Origin: Ciona intestinalis
Taxonomy: Eukaryota; Chordata; Ascidiacea; Phlebobranchia; Cionidae
Direction: 5' to 3'
Assembly: GCF_000224145.3 (NCBI RefSeq)
Contig: NC_020176.2
Coordinates: forward strand, 3,617,826-3,681,825
DNA length: 64,000 bases
Part shown: in pieces, positions 44,043-57,000 of the stretch
How positions within the stretch are numbered: the first letter of the stretch is position 1
Layout: every line of letters begins with the position of its first letter
Notes under the pieces: model-generated
Databases searched by the model: none
What the model was told of the DNA's origin: nothing
Seen by the model: the letters and a program-made list of their open reading frames with translations, nothing else
Position numbers and translations under genes: made by a program

Positions 44043-46893
44043 ATGAATGTTTTGTATCTGTTCGTTTGCCTTTTGGTCAACTCAGCAAGCTGTCAAACTG
44101 TGTGTGGTACGTATTGTGTGATTTATGCGCATGCGCCGTATAACCACCAGACCGACGTTTTATAGATGGAGGGCCACCTAGTGCTGTGATTGAGGCGAAA
44201 ATCAACGAGGGCATTGACCGCCTGATGGCGCTGCGGAACCAGGACTGGGGTTGGGTGAATACACCACAGGCTGTGCTTGGTTTACAACTTGGACGACCCG
44301 GCTCAATATTCGGGTTGAACATGACTTTGAGTAAGATAGAAACAGAGATTGGCTCCCAATCCAACAGGTAGGTATTTGAAAGTGTTTGGGATCAACCGCA
44401 AATATATTAACCGACGCTTTTATCCATAAGGTATTTTAACTACTGTCGTTTTGCTGTTAAATCCCTAAACCGCTGTAAAAAGTATTCATTAGAAAGCGTG
44501 GCTGGTAAACCCAAAATATATATAATTTTTATCACTCGTGGTTTTAATAAGACGTTGCCGACAGTTTAAATGACTTTACTTTACAGAAACGTTGGGAAAC
44601 TTGCATTATATGCGATGGCATTGAAAGCGATCTGTGAAGATCCGTCGAATTTCAGAGGAATAAATGTTATGCAACTTGTACAACAAGCAATGTCGGCCGA
44701 GTTTCGTTCGCAAAGTCAATGAATATATTGTGTTATAACTGACTTTTATTGTATTTTAATGTTAGTAGGGTGGGGGAAGATGGAACAACTTTTAATTCTA
44801 TTTTCTCGTCCCACTTGGTAGTAAACAAAAAATTTTCAAATAAATATAAAACTGCATTCTCACGACTCCCATATAGACCATTGTTAATTGTTTAAAACAC
44901 GATCGGGGTATTTAAATATAATGTTTGGTTTGTAAGCTAAACTTTAACATTATGCATGTCCAGATGGGACACTCAACAGCAAACCGAGATCACATTGGTA
45001 CCAACTCGCGCTTGGATTTCAAGCTCAATGTGTGTTGGGTGATTCCATTGTTCCAATACACCTGTCAAAATTGATTCAATATCAAAACATGAACGGAAGC
45101 TTTGGACATTCTTCCTCTGTCGGTAACGATATTTATTTGGTTTATGCGAAACTTAGAGAGTGGACTAATTTTCGTAGTGTTAATTTAGCTTATTAAAACC
45201 GGTTTTTGATTTCCCCCTTTTTCTTTGAATGCTGTTGCTTGATTTATTACACCGATAAAAAGTTTAACTAGGGATTAACCAGTTCCAACTTTTGACTGGT
45301 TTCTGTTGAGTGTATAAAAAAATACTTTCACAGACGTCACGTCAATGGCTCTGTTGGCATTGTCTTGCGTCCGAGACCGAAATGAAGTTGCCGACACTCC
45401 GATATTGGCATCTAAAGTTAACCTCGCGATTCAAAAAGCGATTGTATTTCTTGGTCGGTCAGTTATTTCTGACAGAAACAACGTTTGGTTTGGAAACAAA
45501 TATTCCACTCCTGGTGCCCTCTTAGCGCTAAAGGAAGCAAACAGAGATGGGGGTCCTAATATACAATACTGCAGGTAACTCTATTATCTTCGTATTTCTA
45601 CCAACCTGTTTTCTCTTTTTTATATTTTATTATACGTGGATAAGATCTTACAGACCGCAGTGTGGCGCGCCTTAGTACCTGGGATTTTAGGCCCGAGTTG
45701 GCCCATCAGTGTCTTGCCCAATACCATCGCCTAATATACAATGCTCCTTTAGAATCGCTGGGCTACTGTTATATGATTCTGTAATATTCTTCATTTACTA
45801 CCAAATAGTAGGATACAAGAGAAAAAAAATGGGCTATCTTACTCCAACCCGCTATATTTTAATGCATGCTGGTGTCAACCGAACACATTTATGAAACACA
45901 TAATATATTTATATATTATTCCACATTATAGTCACGTCGTGGAAAGCATGTTACGACAACCGTTGGCCGAGGAATTTTCAGCAGCAGTTGCGCAAATGCT
46001 TCCTGCTTTGAATGGGAACAGCGTGTTATCGTTGATGGGAAATGTTACTTGTCCAACACCAGGTAATTTAATGTGTATTCTAAACTAATTTTAATTTTTG
46101 TATTGTTCTGAGTAACTGAATCAGTTATAACAACCTAATAAAAAGTAAGGTTTAACAGAATTCAAGTTTTTATCCCATTTGGATGTAAAAAAACGACTAT
46201 AGGCCGTTCTTAGTTATATAAAACACGATTGGGAAATATGGGACATAATCAATGTTCTTATTTTACCCCACTGTACTATATAAACTATTAATGTATATAC
46301 ACGTTCACATGAAAACAATTTAACAAAAATCGCCAAAACATTTTATTCTACTATTTGCATTTACTTGTATACGACATTCCTCTTTAGTCAAAACTCCATT
46401 TTTTATCCAGACCCGATTCCTGACCAATATCAACCTGCCGATGTCACTAGTTTGGTACATAGCTGCAATGACTTTCAACTTGGAAACTTTTTCCAAGAAT
46501 TCTTTAAAGTTCGAATCAATGTCCGACTTTCAGTTATAACTCCTGACACAAACCAAGTCCCGTATAATGTAATTGAGGTTCCCAATGTGGAGAAGGATAA
46601 TACATTACTGCAGGTTCTCCAACAAGCTCAATGCAACACAGACATAGAGTAAGTAGTATAATTTATACTGGAGAGATACAATCAAATTTATTATGTTTTG
46701 TTTTAGGTTTGAAACGCTAAATACAGCCTGGGGTGCAATGCTTGTTTCTGTCAATGGCGTACGTGCTAATCCTAACAAACGAGAATATTGGGCTCTAGTG
46801 GATGGTAGTTCTGGTTCTTTTTTGCCGACAGGTGTCAGCACATACCGGCCTTCCGATGACGAGCACATTGCGCTTAAATTGGCGACCTGGTAG
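44043..46893 (+). CDS. Secreted cobalamin-binding protein (transcobalamin/intrinsic factor family)
   Basis: Extracellular vitamin B12 carrier with the two-domain fold of transcobalamin, intrinsic factor and haptocorrin. Exons: 44043-44106, 44166-44367, 44587-44714, 44964-45122, 45334-45574, 45932-46062, 46411-46648, 46707-46893; phases close to 449 residues (human TCN2 427). A signal peptide covers about residues 1-17 (MNVLYLFVCLLVNSASC). The alpha6/alpha6 domain shows DWGWVNTPQAVLGLQL, VGKLALYAMALKAICED, HWYQLALGFQAQCV, TSMALLALSCV and NKYSTPGALLAL. The C-terminal beta domain starts near PDPIPDQYQPADVTS and ends with AWGAMLVSVNGV, EYWALVDG, YRPSDDEHIALKLATW, the family's typical end. The exon 3 donor (CAAA|GTCAAT) is weak but keeps phase; reading through it meets a stop. 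Introns 3, 5 and 6 each hold a MITE. The three vertebrate paralogues cannot be told apart here, so no symbol is given. Confidence 0.9.
44763..44930 (+). mobile_element. MITE of the GTGGGG family in intron 3, right end lost
   Basis: Starts TAGTAGGGTGGGGGAAGATGG and contains TTGTTTAAAACACGATCGGGG, as in the copy at 50270. The right terminal repeat is not present, so the right border is approximate. The element makes up most of intron 3 of the cobalamin-binder gene. Confidence 0.7.
45655..45735 (-). mobile_element. SINE-like fragment in intron 5
   Basis: On the minus strand it reads TTGGGCAAGACACTGATGGG, the core of the SINE-like family at 42467. Only the left part is recognisable. It lies directly before a MITE piece. 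Confidence 0.35.
45750..45853 (+). mobile_element. MITE of the GTGGGG family, right half, intron 5
   Basis: Matches the right half of the copy at 50984 in order: CTGGGCTACTGTTATATGATT, TAATATTCTTCATTTACTACC, then GGGCTATCTTACTCCAACCCGC ending in TATA. The left half is absent. Confidence 0.6.
46168..46278 (+). mobile_element. MITE of the GTGGGG family, right part, intron 6
   Basis: Contains TATAAAACACGATTGGGAAA and the right end TTTTACCCCACTGTACTATA, both shared with the copy at 50270. The left terminal repeat is missing or unrecognisable. Confidence 0.6.
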
Positions 46894-48728
46894 TTTTGTT
46901 CAAAGGCCACAAATGCTCATTTTACTATAAATACAATGAACATTAAAAGCACTTTGCTGTAGAACTGGTATCTGATTTTAAAATCGCCATTTCTGGCGTT
47001 TTTGGAGCCGACCGGTCGGCTTTGCGACTGTTGCTGGCAACAAAATTAGGGGTTATGCGCGTATGTGCTGTTTTAGTCATTACTGTAGCCCAGTTAACAC
47101 ACGCACAGCGAAAATTGCAGGTAAATATGCCATGACTGCTTTTAGTTAACACTGATAAGCAGTATAGACGATGTGGATCAAAAGCCAGGACTCGCGGTGG
47201 GCGTGCGCGTGGAATTTCCGCAGCCTCATAGTGGCAAGTGCGGTTTGGACGATTCGGCAGAAAACTCCGTCGCTGGTTCAACCGGTCGTCGTTTATATAC
47301 TTTGTAATACGAGGTAATTACAATGGGCGAATTGAGTACAGGAATCCGGGCGGGCATCGCTACTTTATCGCAAGGAGCAATTAAAAGCGATTTTAAAACA
47401 AAAACTTAACCGCCATACAATGTATAACCAAGTGGAAAAAGTTTCTTGCGGGTTTCCGTAGCCCGCAAGATGGCAAGTAATGGTTAAATTGATTAGATTC
47501 GTATTAACCTGGTGGTTATTAAACATTTAATCTCGATCCAGTCATTGTGACGTCATAGAGTATGCGCGATAGTCGCGTCGCAGATGGACGGGCTAATTTC
47601 ATTCGTAGGTAGCTCCGTGCTCGTAATTATAGTTAATTATTCTAATTATGGTGCGCGGCAATCAGCTCCATGCTACCGCACAGGTCAAAGTACTTGATGT
47701 TAATACTGAGCCGTAAAACGTGATTAAACCCGAAGAATATCTAAACTTCATTGCCACAAATCAGTACTTTTCAACATATTTTACTACCACGACCTATCAT
47801 ACACATTACTACAACCCACTATAATCTAACACCGACATTTAAAATTTTCGTTAGGTCGATTTTAATGTATTTTTGCCTATGTAACAATAACAAGAAAATT
47901 ACTCACGTTTTTGCAATGATAAGTTATTATTCAGTAACTTTAAAATATAATGTTCTCTGAATTAACTCTAATTTTTTCTTATTGAACAACCTTTTTTTCT
48001 AATATTAAAATATTTTCATATATAATTTTAAAGATTTGTCCCGTTTTATACAGTAAACATTTAATAAAACTCTAAAAACCCTTTCTAAAAGCCAAACAAA
48101 AATGAGGTTTTCAAACCAAAACAATTATATTTTCCAAATAATAGTGGGATAAAAAATCACAAACAAATAACTCCTGTTTTCCTCCGAGCCTAAAATAACG
48201 CTTGTAAATTACCCGATGATACTTATGTAGATACGGATTATGGTGACGTTATATTCCTAAGCGTAATTCCCCGACCAGAAACCTTGTCCGGAGCTTGCAA
48301 GCTTAATACGCCACAACACCACATCAATTATGATTTCCAAGAAATTGGAATTTTAAGTCAGTTCTGCAGAACAAGACATAGTAGGAGTTGCAAGTATAAG
48401 AAGACAAATACGAAAGTCATTTCTCAATCAAACATTCCAAGAAAAATACTCCATGGTCTTCGACACAATAACATGTTTGTGTATTTTTCATAGTCAACGT
48501 GACGAGAAACTCTCTTAATGTAGATAAACAGGAGTCAACAAAAGTTTCATCTGTTTTTGTCAATTAATCTCAACTCAATATTATGATCGGAGTCAAAACC
48601 AAATTAAAACGCACTGAAATTGAAGCCATGTTTAGCGGTCCAATTAAAGTTAACCGTGATGTAAATTAGAAAATAATGTCAGTCATCCGGTTAGCAATTA
48701 CGAAGCTACACCGCATTTAGTTTGTGAA

Positions 48729-49354
48729 ACACGTTAAACTTGATGGGTCGCTCGCTGCGTGTTAACTGCTGGCCAATGTTCAATTAGAACCTTAATTCGG
48801 AACGGAATATTAACTTGATTCGATCCGTATGTTTCAAACCAACTTAATGCTCGGAATTGGCGTTCACCCATCTACGCGGATTTAATAAAAAATAATCCGA
48901 TTCAATGATGCTCTTACAGCAATGCTCATGTCGTATTGTACGAGTTCTGTACAATTTCTTGCAGAGCCGGATTTCAGCCGTGTAACCCACCGGAACGCTG
49001 TCCCGGATGCCCGCCAAATATTTCAAATTTACCAGAATAGAATTCAAGGTATTTTAAAACCAAATCGCAATAAATTTAATTGCCTTTTCACCTGAATTAA
49101 CTTATAGTTTCGGAAGTTACGGTTTAAAAAACCCGGTTCTAATTCTGTGCAAGATTTTAACGAAAAGTTGGTGCGTAACATATATTTGCTAATAAGCCTC
49201 TTTTGGGTATATACTTCGTGGAAAAAGCCCACATAAGACATATAAACTATACAAACATGCACGAGTATCCCCATGACCGCCATAGGACTTTAAATAAATT
49301 TAGAGCTATATATATACATTTCGCTATGAATATCGATTTAAATAAATACTTACT
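48729..49354 (+). repeat. First copy of sequence repeated across N gap 2
   Basis: About 626 bases that reappear at 49480-50104 with roughly 3 percent differences by eye, scattered single-base changes and small length changes. The position at both sides of a 125-N gap indicates unmerged contig or haplotype ends. Confidence 0.85.
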
Positions 49355-49479
49355 NNNNNNNNNNNNNNNNNNNNNNNNNNNNNNNNNNNNNNNNNNNNNN
49401 NNNNNNNNNNNNNNNNNNNNNNNNNNNNNNNNNNNNNNNNNNNNNNNNNNNNNNNNNNNNNNNNNNNNNNNNNNNNNNN
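49355..49479. other. Assembly gap, 125 N
   Basis: Placeholder run equal in length to the one at 40763. Flanking sequence overlaps, so the gap is probably artificial. Confidence 0.95.
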
Positions 49480-50104
49480 ACACGTTAACTTGATGGTCGC
49501 TCGCTGCGTGTTAACTGCTGACCAATGTTCAATTAGAACCTTAATTCGGAACGGAATATTAACTTGATTCGATCCGTATGTTTCAAACCGACTTAATGCT
49601 CGGAATTGGCGTTCACCCATCTACGCGGATTTAATAAAAAATAATCCGATTCAATGATGCTCTTACAGCAATGCTCATATCGTGTTGTACAAGTTCTGTA
49701 CAATTTCTTGCGGAGCCGGATTTCAGCCGTGTAACCCACCGGAAAGCTGTACCGGATGCCCGCCAAATATTTCAAGTTTACCAGAATAGAGTTCAAAGTA
49801 TTTTAAAGCCAAATTGCAATAAATTTAATTGCCTTTTCCCCTGAATTAACTTATAGTTTCGGAAGTTACGGTTTAAAAAATCCGGTTCTAATTCTGTGCA
49901 AGATTTTAACGAAAAGTTGGTACGTAACATATATTTGCTAATAAGCCTCTTTTGGGTATATACTACGTGGAAAAAGCCCACATAAGACATATAAACTATA
50001 CAAACATGCACGAGTATCCCCATGACCGCCATAGGAATTTAAATAAATTTTAGAGCTATATATATACATTTCGCTATGAATATCGATTTAAATATATACT
50101 TACT
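49480..50104 (+). repeat. Second copy of sequence repeated across N gap 2
   Basis: Aligns to 48729-49354 and then continues into unique sequence. The higher divergence than at gap 1 fits two haplotypes of a highly polymorphic animal in non-coding DNA. Confidence 0.85.
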
Positions 50105-50269
50105 TTAAATAGGAAGTGCGGTTTTAAACCCGCAAGAAGAAGTATTGCGGGAAACCAGTAACACGCATGTGTTGGTAATTCCGGATGTGGTAAAGTTACA
50201 ATAAAGGCTTAAAAGTTACTATGACACAAGCTAAGTGAATATGAACACTTTTATGAATCTTTTTATTTG

Positions 50270-50464
50270 TAGGAGTTGCCTGTAAGATGGGACATGTTTT
50301 TCTCGTTTCCCCTCCCATGTGGTGTTAAACAATAATATTTAAAATGTATATAAAATATAACCGTAACCTCGCGACTCTATATAATAGCGTTGTTTGTTTA
50401 AAACACGATCAGGAAATATGGGACTTGAGTGCTAACGGTATCCCATCTTACCCCACAGTACTAT
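50270..50464 (+). mobile_element. MITE of the GTGGGG family, near full length
   Basis: Left end TAGGAGTTGCCTGTAAGATG and right end CATCTTACCCCACAGTACTA, with an interior TTTAAAACACGATCAGGAAA. The terminal repeats are imperfect. About 195 bp, non-coding. Confidence 0.75.
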
Positions 50465-50983
50465 ATGAGTGCTAACTAATGTTGGAAATAGCAGTTAACA
50501 AATATAAGAGTATATATCCTGAGTTCATATATAGGAAAAAAGACTCGTTCTATTGCGGTGATTTTTCTTCTGTTTTGCGTAGATTTATGTGTGTAATGCC
50601 GTATTTAAAAAACAAACATGTTTGTTTACGTATAAATAAACAAAAAGTGAAAAAACAGTAGATTAAAAAGACAAACTTTCGTTGAGCAAGTTAGAATTAA
50701 TTAAGAATCCCATAACCGCAGCATTTTTGTTTTTCCGGTTAATATACCCGTGTGATTAGGATGACTCAGGGAATTAAAACCGACTTCCGAATCCGTTTGA
50801 ACCCGTGAGTAGCAATCTAGATGAGTCATTGTCATCTCAATATGACGTAACAATGGTCTTAGCACTCGTGATTTATAAATTTTTATATCGTGACTGATTT
50901 CGCCGCATATATTTGATGCAATACGTCATGTGGGAAACATGTTTTATATGCCAGTATGTACGTATCCATAAATATTTTTCATA

Positions 50984-51168
50984 TAGCACTGCTGTGAGGT
51001 AAGATGGGATATATACTGTTAGCACTTAAAATATATATTTCCTGGTCGTGTTTTGAACAATTAACAAAGCCTTTCCACAGTCGTGAGGCTACGGTTATAT
51101 AATCCGTAAATATTCTTTGTTTACTACATATCAATGGAACGGGAAACCCATCTTACCCCACCCTACCA
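50984..51168 (+). mobile_element. MITE of the GTGGGG family, full length
   Basis: Left end TAGCACTGCTGTGAGGTAAG and right end ATCTTACCCCACCCTACCA, with TA on both sides. The interior reads TATTTCCTGGTCGTGTTTTG, the opposite orientation of the 50270 copy. 185 bp, non-coding. Confidence 0.8.
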
Positions 51169-52392
51169 TAGGTTTAATACAGTGTAAACACACAGTATCA
51201 TATACGAGGTCCTTATGTCGACTGTTTAGTTTAATATTTTGCCCAACCACAAGAATGTTGTATTGGGAAATCCCGCAGCCAAATTAGCATTTTGAGTTGC
51301 TTATTGTAGCATCACGCAAATCACAAACACGGAGTAACAGCAGCAAACACGACGCCAGATAAGCTAAAATACCGAACTATCCGGGCGAACCTGCTTTACA
51401 AGTGAACAGTGACTCGAAAAGATCGTGGCCGAATAGTTGAACTTCTACCCAAAATTCGACTCAATCGTGTTTGAATCCCATGATTTATCGCACGTCGTCT
51501 TATGCGCAACATGAATAAAAAATTTGATAAATTTGTGTTGGTGCTAAAGGTCATGGCCTATGGCTAGTTGATGATTCTCTGTGACGTCACAGTATGTTAT
51601 ATAGTTTTTTTATGCTGTCGAAAAAATATTGTTTAAAATTTTAAACTGTAGCCGCTTATAAACGCTTCCAGAAATTAGGGTGCACGCGTGTATTTAATTT
51701 TGGCACATTTAGTGGCAATATCGTATTCATGGCTTAATAATTCCGCTTTAAACGTGCGACAAGGTTCGAGTCCAAGAAAAACAAACGCCCCGGGGAAACC
51801 TTGTTTGTCAAGAAAATTTAACCTTGCGTGATTGGCCACAATCCGCCTCTCGCGCCCACGACACACCCCACCTTTGTCGCTTGTTGTTACGTCATAGTGC
51901 TTAATTATGACAAGCGCTTTAGCTCTTTCTGAAACATGATGGCCTTGAAACTTACGAATTTTAGGCTCATTTTTGGTGGCCAACGCGTATATGCTACGTA
52001 CCACGACATCCGCTAAGCTGCTGCTGCGGACTAGTTAGTTGAAGAATTCCGTTTGCTGACCGCAATCGTATTTGCTTACGTCTAGCAAGTCTTCTTATAA
52101 ATTGAATTACTTTCGAATTCTACATGATCCGCCGTTACAATAACATCTCCAGTCATGAACACAGTTGATGTGTGCTTGAATCTAAGTTCAATATCAACAA
52201 GGGCGTTTCTCGGCGGTCACAAATGCTTGATTCTTGTTGATGGCAGCAGAGGACATGGTAGCTACTTCCGTGAACAAATGTGGTTATCGTGTCATTAGCC
52301 TACAGGCCCTCAAATGCACCTTGAATGCAACCACTGTTTATCAGAAGGCCGGGGTTATAAGGGTTTAAAAAGAAATGTTAACAAGCATCATA

Positions 52393-52480
52393 TAGTACTG
52401 TGGGGTAAAATGGGATACTGTTTGCACCCAAATCCCATATATACTTCCTGATCGTGTTTTAAACAATTAAATTTTACCCA
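52393..52480 (+). mobile_element. MITE of the GTGGGG family, left part
   Basis: Starts TAGTACTGTGGGGTAAAATG and contains ACTTCCTGATCGTGTTTTAA as in the 50984 copy. The right half is not recognisable, so the end is approximate. Confidence 0.6.
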
Positions 52481-54076
52481 ATATATAATTTACGTCGTTC
52501 ACACACAGACGTTGTTTTTATGAAGCATTTTTATAATGTTGTATTAGGCGTCGTGGGGTGAACCGTGGAACATACTTTTCTATTTTTGTAGCGTGATCCC
52601 GCTACACGGCAACGCGGTCATCGCAACTTTACAGTTTAGTTTCCAAACATGCAGAATATAACTTTTTGGTGCACAAGTTTGTGTTTGGCGGTCTTGCCAC
52701 AAGAAATTATACAACATAGAGTTTCGCCCTGACGTCATCCATGCAAGAACTGTCATCACCGCGCACAAATATAGTTGTTTTGACTCAAGGTCGTTTAAGT
52801 TCAATAACATGTAAATGGCGCTCGTATAACTTGCCAATTAGATACTAAAACCTAAGCGTACCATATTGAATGGCACTTAATGATTCAATGCTCGGTTCAA
52901 GAGAGTCACAAACCGGTTTAGGTTTATAATGAAGCCACGTAACTTTGGTTGAGATTCTAAACTCAAAAGTTTTACCGTAAACTGGTATGTGGTATTAGAA
53001 AATGTTGGGTAGCGATATTAGATATATAGACAAAGACTTTATCGTGTCGTGGATTAGGGCGTAAAATCTATCTTGGTCCGTCGGATTGGGACAATGGTTT
53101 TCATCTTCTAAAGTCGTGATGTGTCGTTATACGTTAGTTATTAAATCTTTTTAATTTTTCTTGCTAAACCGGAAAATAATAAACTGTAAAAGATAAGTAA
53201 AAGTAGAAGCGACGTTCTATGTATATTGGCCGATTAAAATCTACATTAGTTTAACACGGTGCGGTTTGTGTCGATAAGAGGGAATTTTTGTTTCTCGCAG
53301 AACATGAGCCGTTAAATGTTCCGTACTTGTTAGTATTTTTACCATTAGCGTCCGAGCTCCAAAGTATTTCTGAATGAGCCAATAGGATCCGTAATAGGTT
53401 AACCACGTGACTGACCAGTAATCTCAGTCACGTGGTGTCATGTCGAAAAAAAAAGCGGAAATGTTTACGACGATTCCGCACGGTTTAAGCTCGCTCGAAA
53501 ATATTTTTCATGCCGTTTAGGAATGACTCAATTTCATGCACAAGACCGTTGGCACCATCGGAATAAATTAACCCTGAGGCGCGGAAATTTGCCCGTGTCG
53601 CGCGCGCTGCAGTTTTCTCGGATCTTGTGACGTAGTGTAGGCGATCGCAGCGACTCTCCCCATGTTGTTACGTCACAATTTTACTACAAGTGCCTGGAGG
53701 GTGAGAGAGATATATACGAACGATTACGGACTTTTTCGTCCGTCGATTGCTGTTATGCTGCGTTCCACGCGTGTTTCGCTATTCAAGTTCGACCACTCTG
53801 TTGTGTGCAGTGTTGCTAGATGTTCTTCCGCGAAAGTCATTTACATATAGTTAGGGAAAGCTGCCAGACAGGAGCACTTTATTACTAGGTCATATGCCCA
53901 GTATATATATATTACGATGTCAGACCGACTGTGGCTTCGTTAGTTTACATAGCAAATTTTGGTTAGATTTAACTTTACTACGAAATATAAAATACGCAAA
54001 ACCACGTTGTTTTAAAGTCGTAAGGTAAAACATATTGTAAAACCTCTATTATTTCACTTTCTAGACAATAAAGACT

Positions 54077-57000
54077 ATGTTACATGACATAAGAAAGTCG
54101 AAGCAAGGAGCTGTTATCATGTGTGATAAGAAAAAATATATCTTGAAGTCCAAATGCCACATTGGTGAAGTAATGGAACAGCTGGACACACAGCGACGAC
54201 ACACAGAAAATTCCACTTGTGACGTCGCACTTGAAGTCGAAGGCGAACTATTGTTAGCTCATAAAGCAATTCTCGCGGCTTGTAGCGGCTTCTTTAACGA
54301 GAAATTAAAAGAATCAACATCAACGCTAATTGGTCAAAGATCTTTGGACGAAAAACTCTTTCATCCGATGCCTCCAGCAAAAAGAAGACGCAAAACGGTC
54401 TCCGAATCTCACTACGGAAGATCAATCTCAGTCAAGATGATCCCGAGTCCTCCGACTTCTCCCATTCTTCCACCTTCTCCAAAGTCTCGCTCCTTTGCAG
54501 CTAAGAGTCTCCGAAAGAGACAAACCATTTCGCTCCCAGGATTCAACCCGATTATTTTTGGTCAACTGTTAGATTACATGTACACTATCGAGCTGTGCAT
54601 TACCGAAGAAAATGTCGTTGACCTTTTACTAATGTCATGCTTGCTCCAAGTAAGTAGGTCTATTAAGTTTAGCCCCAATATTGCGACGTTTGATACACGG
54701 CAAAGGAACTAGGAATTAGACCCATATTCCCATAAAAGTTGGCTCGATATTAAAAAATTGAGCATTATTGTTCATATAAGTTCCGGTTTCATGTCGCGTT
54801 TTTAAAACCAACAACTATGGAAAGATAAATAATGCACCCTTTAACGAATTCCCTTATAAAAACGATGCACTAAAACAGCGCAAGTCGTATTTATATAAGA
54901 TCACCATGTGTGCTACGTGTATATACTGTCAGTTGTCCTAACCCCGCGGATAAATTTAAAAAACAAAGTTGCAACAAAGTCAAAAGAAAACGGCGGATTC
55001 GAACAAACGAAACAGAAACAGACAACAGGTTTTGCAACGTAATGAGAAATGTTCGTTGTAATGCGGCTTCAGCCCACAAACCATACCTAGTTTTTAGACT
55101 GATTTCAAGCGTAAACAGCGTTTAAATTTTACGGACAATATAGCGTTACAATAAGTAGGGTGCTTTCAGAATATTGTATATTTGAGCCGGTATACTCTAT
55201 TTTACATACAAAGTAATGGAAAATATTTTGTTTTAATTTTAAAAATTATCTGTCAAAAGGTTCATGACGTCATCAAAGCCTGTATGTACGTAATGCTGAA
55301 AGAACCAACATGGAAATCCAAGGCAAAAAGATCAAACATAAAACCTCCTGCTCGCTTTTCGCGCCGGCGGTCCGGAGAGAAAACCAAAGGAAACCCAAAT
55401 CCTCATTTATACAGGTAATTGTTACAAACATACAAATATACAATGGTCTCCGGGCCTAATATTAAATACCTGTTGTTTATTTTGCATTACACAGAGAATC
55501 TCGGCACCCAAAAATGTATTTTCGATACAAACGCAACAACATTCTGCTAACTTTTACCCACTAAAAATACATATATTTTAACGCAATTTTTAAAACTATA
55601 AAATGCATCCTGTCTAAGTGTGGTTTCTATAAATACAAGAGTTATTTAACAAATAAAATAGGTGTTTGGTAAAAACTCTATTTTCTAATTTTCCAGATAT
55701 CCTTTATTGCACACACAGCGCTAACCGTGTGACATTATTGGTATGTTATCGATTTATTTTGAAATTGTTTATTTGCGTTATAGACCAATCGAAGATCCCG
55801 AATCGACCGCCGTGAGCCAAAGTGTGAAATCCGGTAAGCTTGTCATTTGAAGCTCTGTGGTTTCGAGGTTTTATTGAAATTGTTGGTTGTGGAATATTGG
55901 TGCGGTGTATGTATCATCGTAAAGCTGACGCCTATATAGCATTTGGTATAAAGATGCTGCCCAGCCTTTATTAAAAATCGAAACTTTTGGGGTTATACGG
56001 ACTATAGTCGTCGTTGGGTATATGATCTGTTCACTGTTACCCTATATTTACCGGGTAAAAAAAAATTAAATGTACTACAGCCCTATTCCTTGATGAAAGC
56101 CACTCCACTAAAGTTCGCCATTTTCATTTCGAGAATGTCACGTATATGCTGATCATAGAAAAGTTTGTTTAAAAGGCGGTTCAACCGATATATATACTTT
56201 CCATGTTGAGACAGCTCGGAAACCAGAATCGCTTTTTTCGTCTTTGTTAACAAAAAGACGAGTGTGCGATGCATAAGCGAATAATCAAAGATATATATTG
56301 ATAAAAATATCATGAAACCTTGCTATAATGTTAGTAGTTAAAGAGTATTATTAAAAACACAACAATTTCCGATAATTGTTGGGAAGTGACGGCGTCTAAA
56401 ATAAACAATTCATATTGTTTTAGCTGTCCGGCACTCGCAGTGTGTTATTACGAGGCCTATATTAGGTATTAGTCCACGAGCAACGACGAGCCAAACTTGC
56501 GTGACTAGTTTTCAAATTTAATTTGTTTCGGCCCATGTCCGTGGACAGTGGGTAAGTGCCATTATCGTTGAAAAACAAGACAGCACGGGGATTGAAAATA
56601 ATGGCGAGCTCTAGCGACAAGCATCTAGATGCATTATCCTTTATGATCCCATAATGAGTGCGGTGGACACATCGGCGTTTCCATTAACCGACTCTCAACG
56701 TAGAACGGGATATTTTCTTATCTCACTTAGCAGAGATCTAATTATCGGCTCATCTGTATCAAATGTCCATTTTTACATCTCGTAGTCGTTTTTTGTTTCA
56801 GCCACAGTTGCGTACAATTCCGCTCGCCGGACGCAACAATATAATGCTCTTGACAATATCTTGACACCGCTAAGAACTACGGCTTTGTTCTAAACCTCGC
56901 GTTATTAAGAAACTTGAACGGCAGGGTAATGAGAAAAGTACAATCCATAATCCGGTCTGATATAGCCCCAATACCTGATAAACGTCTAATACACCAACGC

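Larger units (their letters stand above)
46894..54064. other. 7-kb intergenic region with MITEs and an assembly overlap
   Basis: No supported gene. Open frames near 48.8-50.0 kb occur twice only because the DNA is repeated across the N gap. Contents are the contig overlap (48729-49354 and 49480-50104), three MITE copies (50270, 50984, 52393) and CRE palindromes at 47548, 51582 and 52730. A GC-richer stretch near 53.4-53.7 kb contains CACGTG twice and may be the promoter side of the BTB gene. Confidence 0.6.

Noticed and set aside
44077-44364. 95-codon minus-strand ORF
   Set aside because: Antisense shadow of exon 2 of the cobalamin-binder gene.
48844-49047. Paired ORFs of 67 and 79 codons repeated at 49593-50032 as a duplicated gene
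   Set aside because: The repetition is the contig overlap; frames show no family signal and differ by scattered non-synonymous changes.
51700-51785. Possible tRNA around GGTTCGAGTCC (minus-end B box at about 51761)
   Set aside because: No acceptor stem pairing and no proper A box or anticodon arm upstream.
54891-55079. Small ORFs on both strands in the BTB intron 1
   Set aside because: They fall between a clear donor (54649) and acceptor (55260) that keep phase in the BTB gene.
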